From contig CAZCQG010000068.1 of assembly GCA_964500775.1 (NCBI GenBank), forward strand, positions 1 through 7,417: a DNA stretch of 7,417 nucleotides, read 5' to 3'. The notes beneath the pieces are model-generated. The model saw only the letters and a list, made by a program, of their open reading frames with translations, had not been told where the DNA came from and ran no database searches. A program made the translations under genes and the position numbers. Positions 6,261-7,417 of this stretch are shown here, piece by piece (position 1 is the first letter of the stretch; each line of letters starts with the position of its first letter). Origin of the DNA: CAZCQG01 sp964500775. Its GTDB lineage: Bacteria; Campylobacterota; Campylobacteria; Campylobacterales; CAZCQG01.

Positions 6261-6542
6261 ATGGAAGAGAAGAAAATCAAAGCGTATTATAGAAGAGAAG
6301 AGCGGTATGAAGGGCTTCAAATAGTGTTTTTTAAAGATACCGACGATAGAGAAAAGGTTCAAAAAGTTATCGATGACGCAGTGGAAAGAAGCGGGACGGC
6401 ACCAAAAGTTTACGAAAACTGTTACAAAAATGAACCCAACAAATGTGCTTTTTACATCGAATTTGAAGATGACTACGACAAGGACGCAGGTGCGCTTTTT
6501 GAAGATGTTTTGTGCAAACTAGGAATCACACAGTGTAGTTAA
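6261..6542 (+). CDS. Conserved-looking small protein of unknown function, 93 aa
   Basis: I do not recognise this family. The protein is charged and acidic, without a signal peptide or membrane segment, and is probably cytoplasmic. Its pattern suggests an alternating beta/alpha fold: strand at GLQIVFF (18-24), helix over ~28-44, strand near KVYENC (49-54), strand CAFYIEFE (62-69), helix ~74-88. Four cysteines (54, 62, 85, 92) could bind a metal or form disulfides, but their spacing fits no motif I can name. It has a good Shine-Dalgarno and its own short promoter region. It is divergent from the CoA-binding/ilvA cluster and convergent with the RND exporter; the two stop codons overlap in TTAA. 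It is the only plus-strand gene here. That it is a real gene rests on the ribosome binding site, snug fit between neighbours and plausible composition. Confidence 0.8.
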   Translation: MEEKKIKAYYRREERYEGLQIVFFKDTDDREKVQKVIDDAVERSGTAPKVYENCYKNEPNKCAFYIEFEDDYDKDAGALFEDVLCKLGITQCS

Positions 6543-7417
6543 ACCCCTTTGCCATAAGGCTTAAGGGTGATCAAAAGCCTCGGCAAAAGTATGAGTGCGG
6601 AAGAGAGCATACTTATCATAACTAGTGCGGTCAACACTCCGAAATAAATAGTCGGAATGAGATTCGATAACACGAGTATCGAAAATCCGATGACCACCAC
6701 AAGCGTCGTATAATACATCGCATAACCAATGCTAGCATGTGAGCGCTCCATCGCCGCGATGTAGTCTCTATCTTTCATAAACTCCTCTTTATATCGATGG
6801 ATATAGTGTATCGTATCATCCACTCCGATTCCTATCGAAATAGCGGCGATGGTGATGGTCATAATATCAAGCGGTATGCCGCTTAGCCCCATTATCCCAA
6901 ACACTATCCCGATAGGAATGATGTTTGAGACCATCGCAATAGACGCTACAAGGATACTTCTAAAGAGCACCAAAAACATTATGTATAAGATAAGCACCAC
7001 AAAACCCATCGTCTTTATTTGCGAATCAAACAACGACTGAAGCATATTGTTGTAGAGCACCATAAGATTTGAGATTCTAAACTCCGCGACCTCTTTGGGG
7101 ACTATGTTTTGCAAATCACTCTGAAGTTTTTTTATCAACTCGTCCCTTCTTAGATTGGGATCAGAATCAACCACCCGTGTCGCAAATCGTACTTCGTTTT
7201 CATCGATATTGATATAAGGAGCTATGATGATATTTCTATACTCATCGGGGAGCTGCGTATAGAGCAGCCCGAGTTTGAAGCTATCAAGCTCTTTCCCTTC
7301 GTTCAAAATCTTCCCAATCTTTAGAATCGTCGCGAAAGATTGTACATCTCCTATCTCTCCTATCGTTGCGAGATAATCGTGGACTTTGAGAATCAGCTCC
7401 ATTTTTTGTGTGGTAAA
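6539..7417 (-). CDS. RND/MMPL-type exporter, C-terminal part (5' end beyond the window)
   Basis: The 292 visible residues are the C-terminal part of an inner-membrane RND-superfamily exporter. The frame stays open to the right edge; the Met at 7402 is internal rather than the true start, because five more in-frame codons precede it and the visible part begins inside the second periplasmic loop. Numbering from that Met, residues 1-128 are periplasmic, then segments at ~132-151, 153-172, 178-198, 228-248 and 252-277. The motif GIGVDDTIHYIHRYKEE (191-207), with acidic residues in the membrane, is the hallmark of the proton-relay helix in the MMPL/hydrophobe RND branch. Full proteins of this type are typically ~750-900 aa with a duplicated half, so roughly two thirds is missing. 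The substrate is unknown; relatives export lipids, hopanoids or other hydrophobic molecules. The stop codon overlaps that of the convergent 93-aa gene. Confidence 0.88.
   Translation of the reverse strand, partial: FTTQKMELILKVHDYLATIGEIGDVQSFATILKIGKILNEGKELDSFKLGLLYTQLPDEYRNIIIAPYINIDENEVRFATRVVDSDPNLRRDELIKKLQSDLQNIVPKEVAEFRISNLMVLYNNMLQSLFDSQIKTMGFVVLILYIMFLVLFRSILVASIAMVSNIIPIGIVFGIMGLSGIPLDIMTITIAAISIGIGVDDTIHYIHRYKEEFMKDRDYIAAMERSHASIGYAMYYTTLVVVIGFSILVLSNLIPTIYFGVLTALVMISMLSSALILLPRLLITLKPYGKGV

Noticed and set aside
6183..6362. 60-residue N-terminal extension of the CoA-binding protein
   Set aside because: It would overlap the divergent gene by about 100 nt, has no family similarity, and the ATG at 6182 has a proper Shine-Dalgarno.
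6541..6570. Possible hairpin (CCC...GCC-ATAA-GGC...GGG) just right of the convergent stops
   Set aside because: The stem has several mismatches and no following T tract on either strand, so it does not support a terminator call.

Overview
The window reads as a chromosomal segment of a chemolithoautotrophic Campylobacterota (formerly Epsilonproteobacteria), probably of the Sulfurimonas/Sulfurovum type. The main reason is a split, two-subunit ATP-citrate lyase (aclB then aclA). This is the citrate-cleaving enzyme of the reductive TCA cycle, and this group uses it for CO2 fixation. The moderate GC content, AT-rich intergenic gaps and tightly packed genes fit the same group. The genus assignment is inference; no rRNA or other taxonomic marker is present.

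Layout from left to right. Positions 1-101 are non-coding. They hold a perfect-consensus sigma-70 promoter on the minus strand (TTGACA, 17 nt, TATAAT) that fires out of the left edge toward an unseen gene, and a probable terminator for aclA. Positions 102-3252 (minus) are the aclB-aclA operon, with a 7-nt gap between the genes. An 88-nt gap carries the probable acl promoter. Positions 3341-6182 (minus) are a tight three-gene cluster: a CoA-binding Rossmann protein of the YccU type, a threonine dehydratase with one ACT domain (ilvA), and a polytopic membrane protein that looks like a GT39/ArnT-type glycosyltransferase. The first two overlap by ATGA and the last two are 2 nt apart. A 78-nt divergent intergenic region with a 13-bp perfect palindrome separates this cluster from a plus-strand gene for a 93-aa, cysteine-containing acidic protein of unknown function (6261-6542). 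That gene converges on, and overlaps by 4 nt, the end of an RND/MMPL-type exporter (6539-7417, minus) whose N-terminal part lies beyond the right edge.

How the genes work together. AclB (ATP-grasp, citrate phosphorylation) and AclA (phospho-histidine, CoA and citrate synthase-like domains) together match the whole of eukaryotic ACLY. They convert citrate + ATP + CoA to acetyl-CoA + oxaloacetate + ADP + Pi. IlvA makes 2-oxobutyrate for isoleucine. The membrane protein and the CoA-binding protein have no evident pathway link to IlvA; their close packing suggests co-transcription rather than shared function. I see no mobile element, CRISPR array, tRNA or rRNA inside the window. The window is mostly ordinary core metabolism. 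The least explained items are the 93-aa protein, the glycosyltransferase-like protein with an altered N-terminal acidic motif, and the unusually perfect promoter at the left edge.
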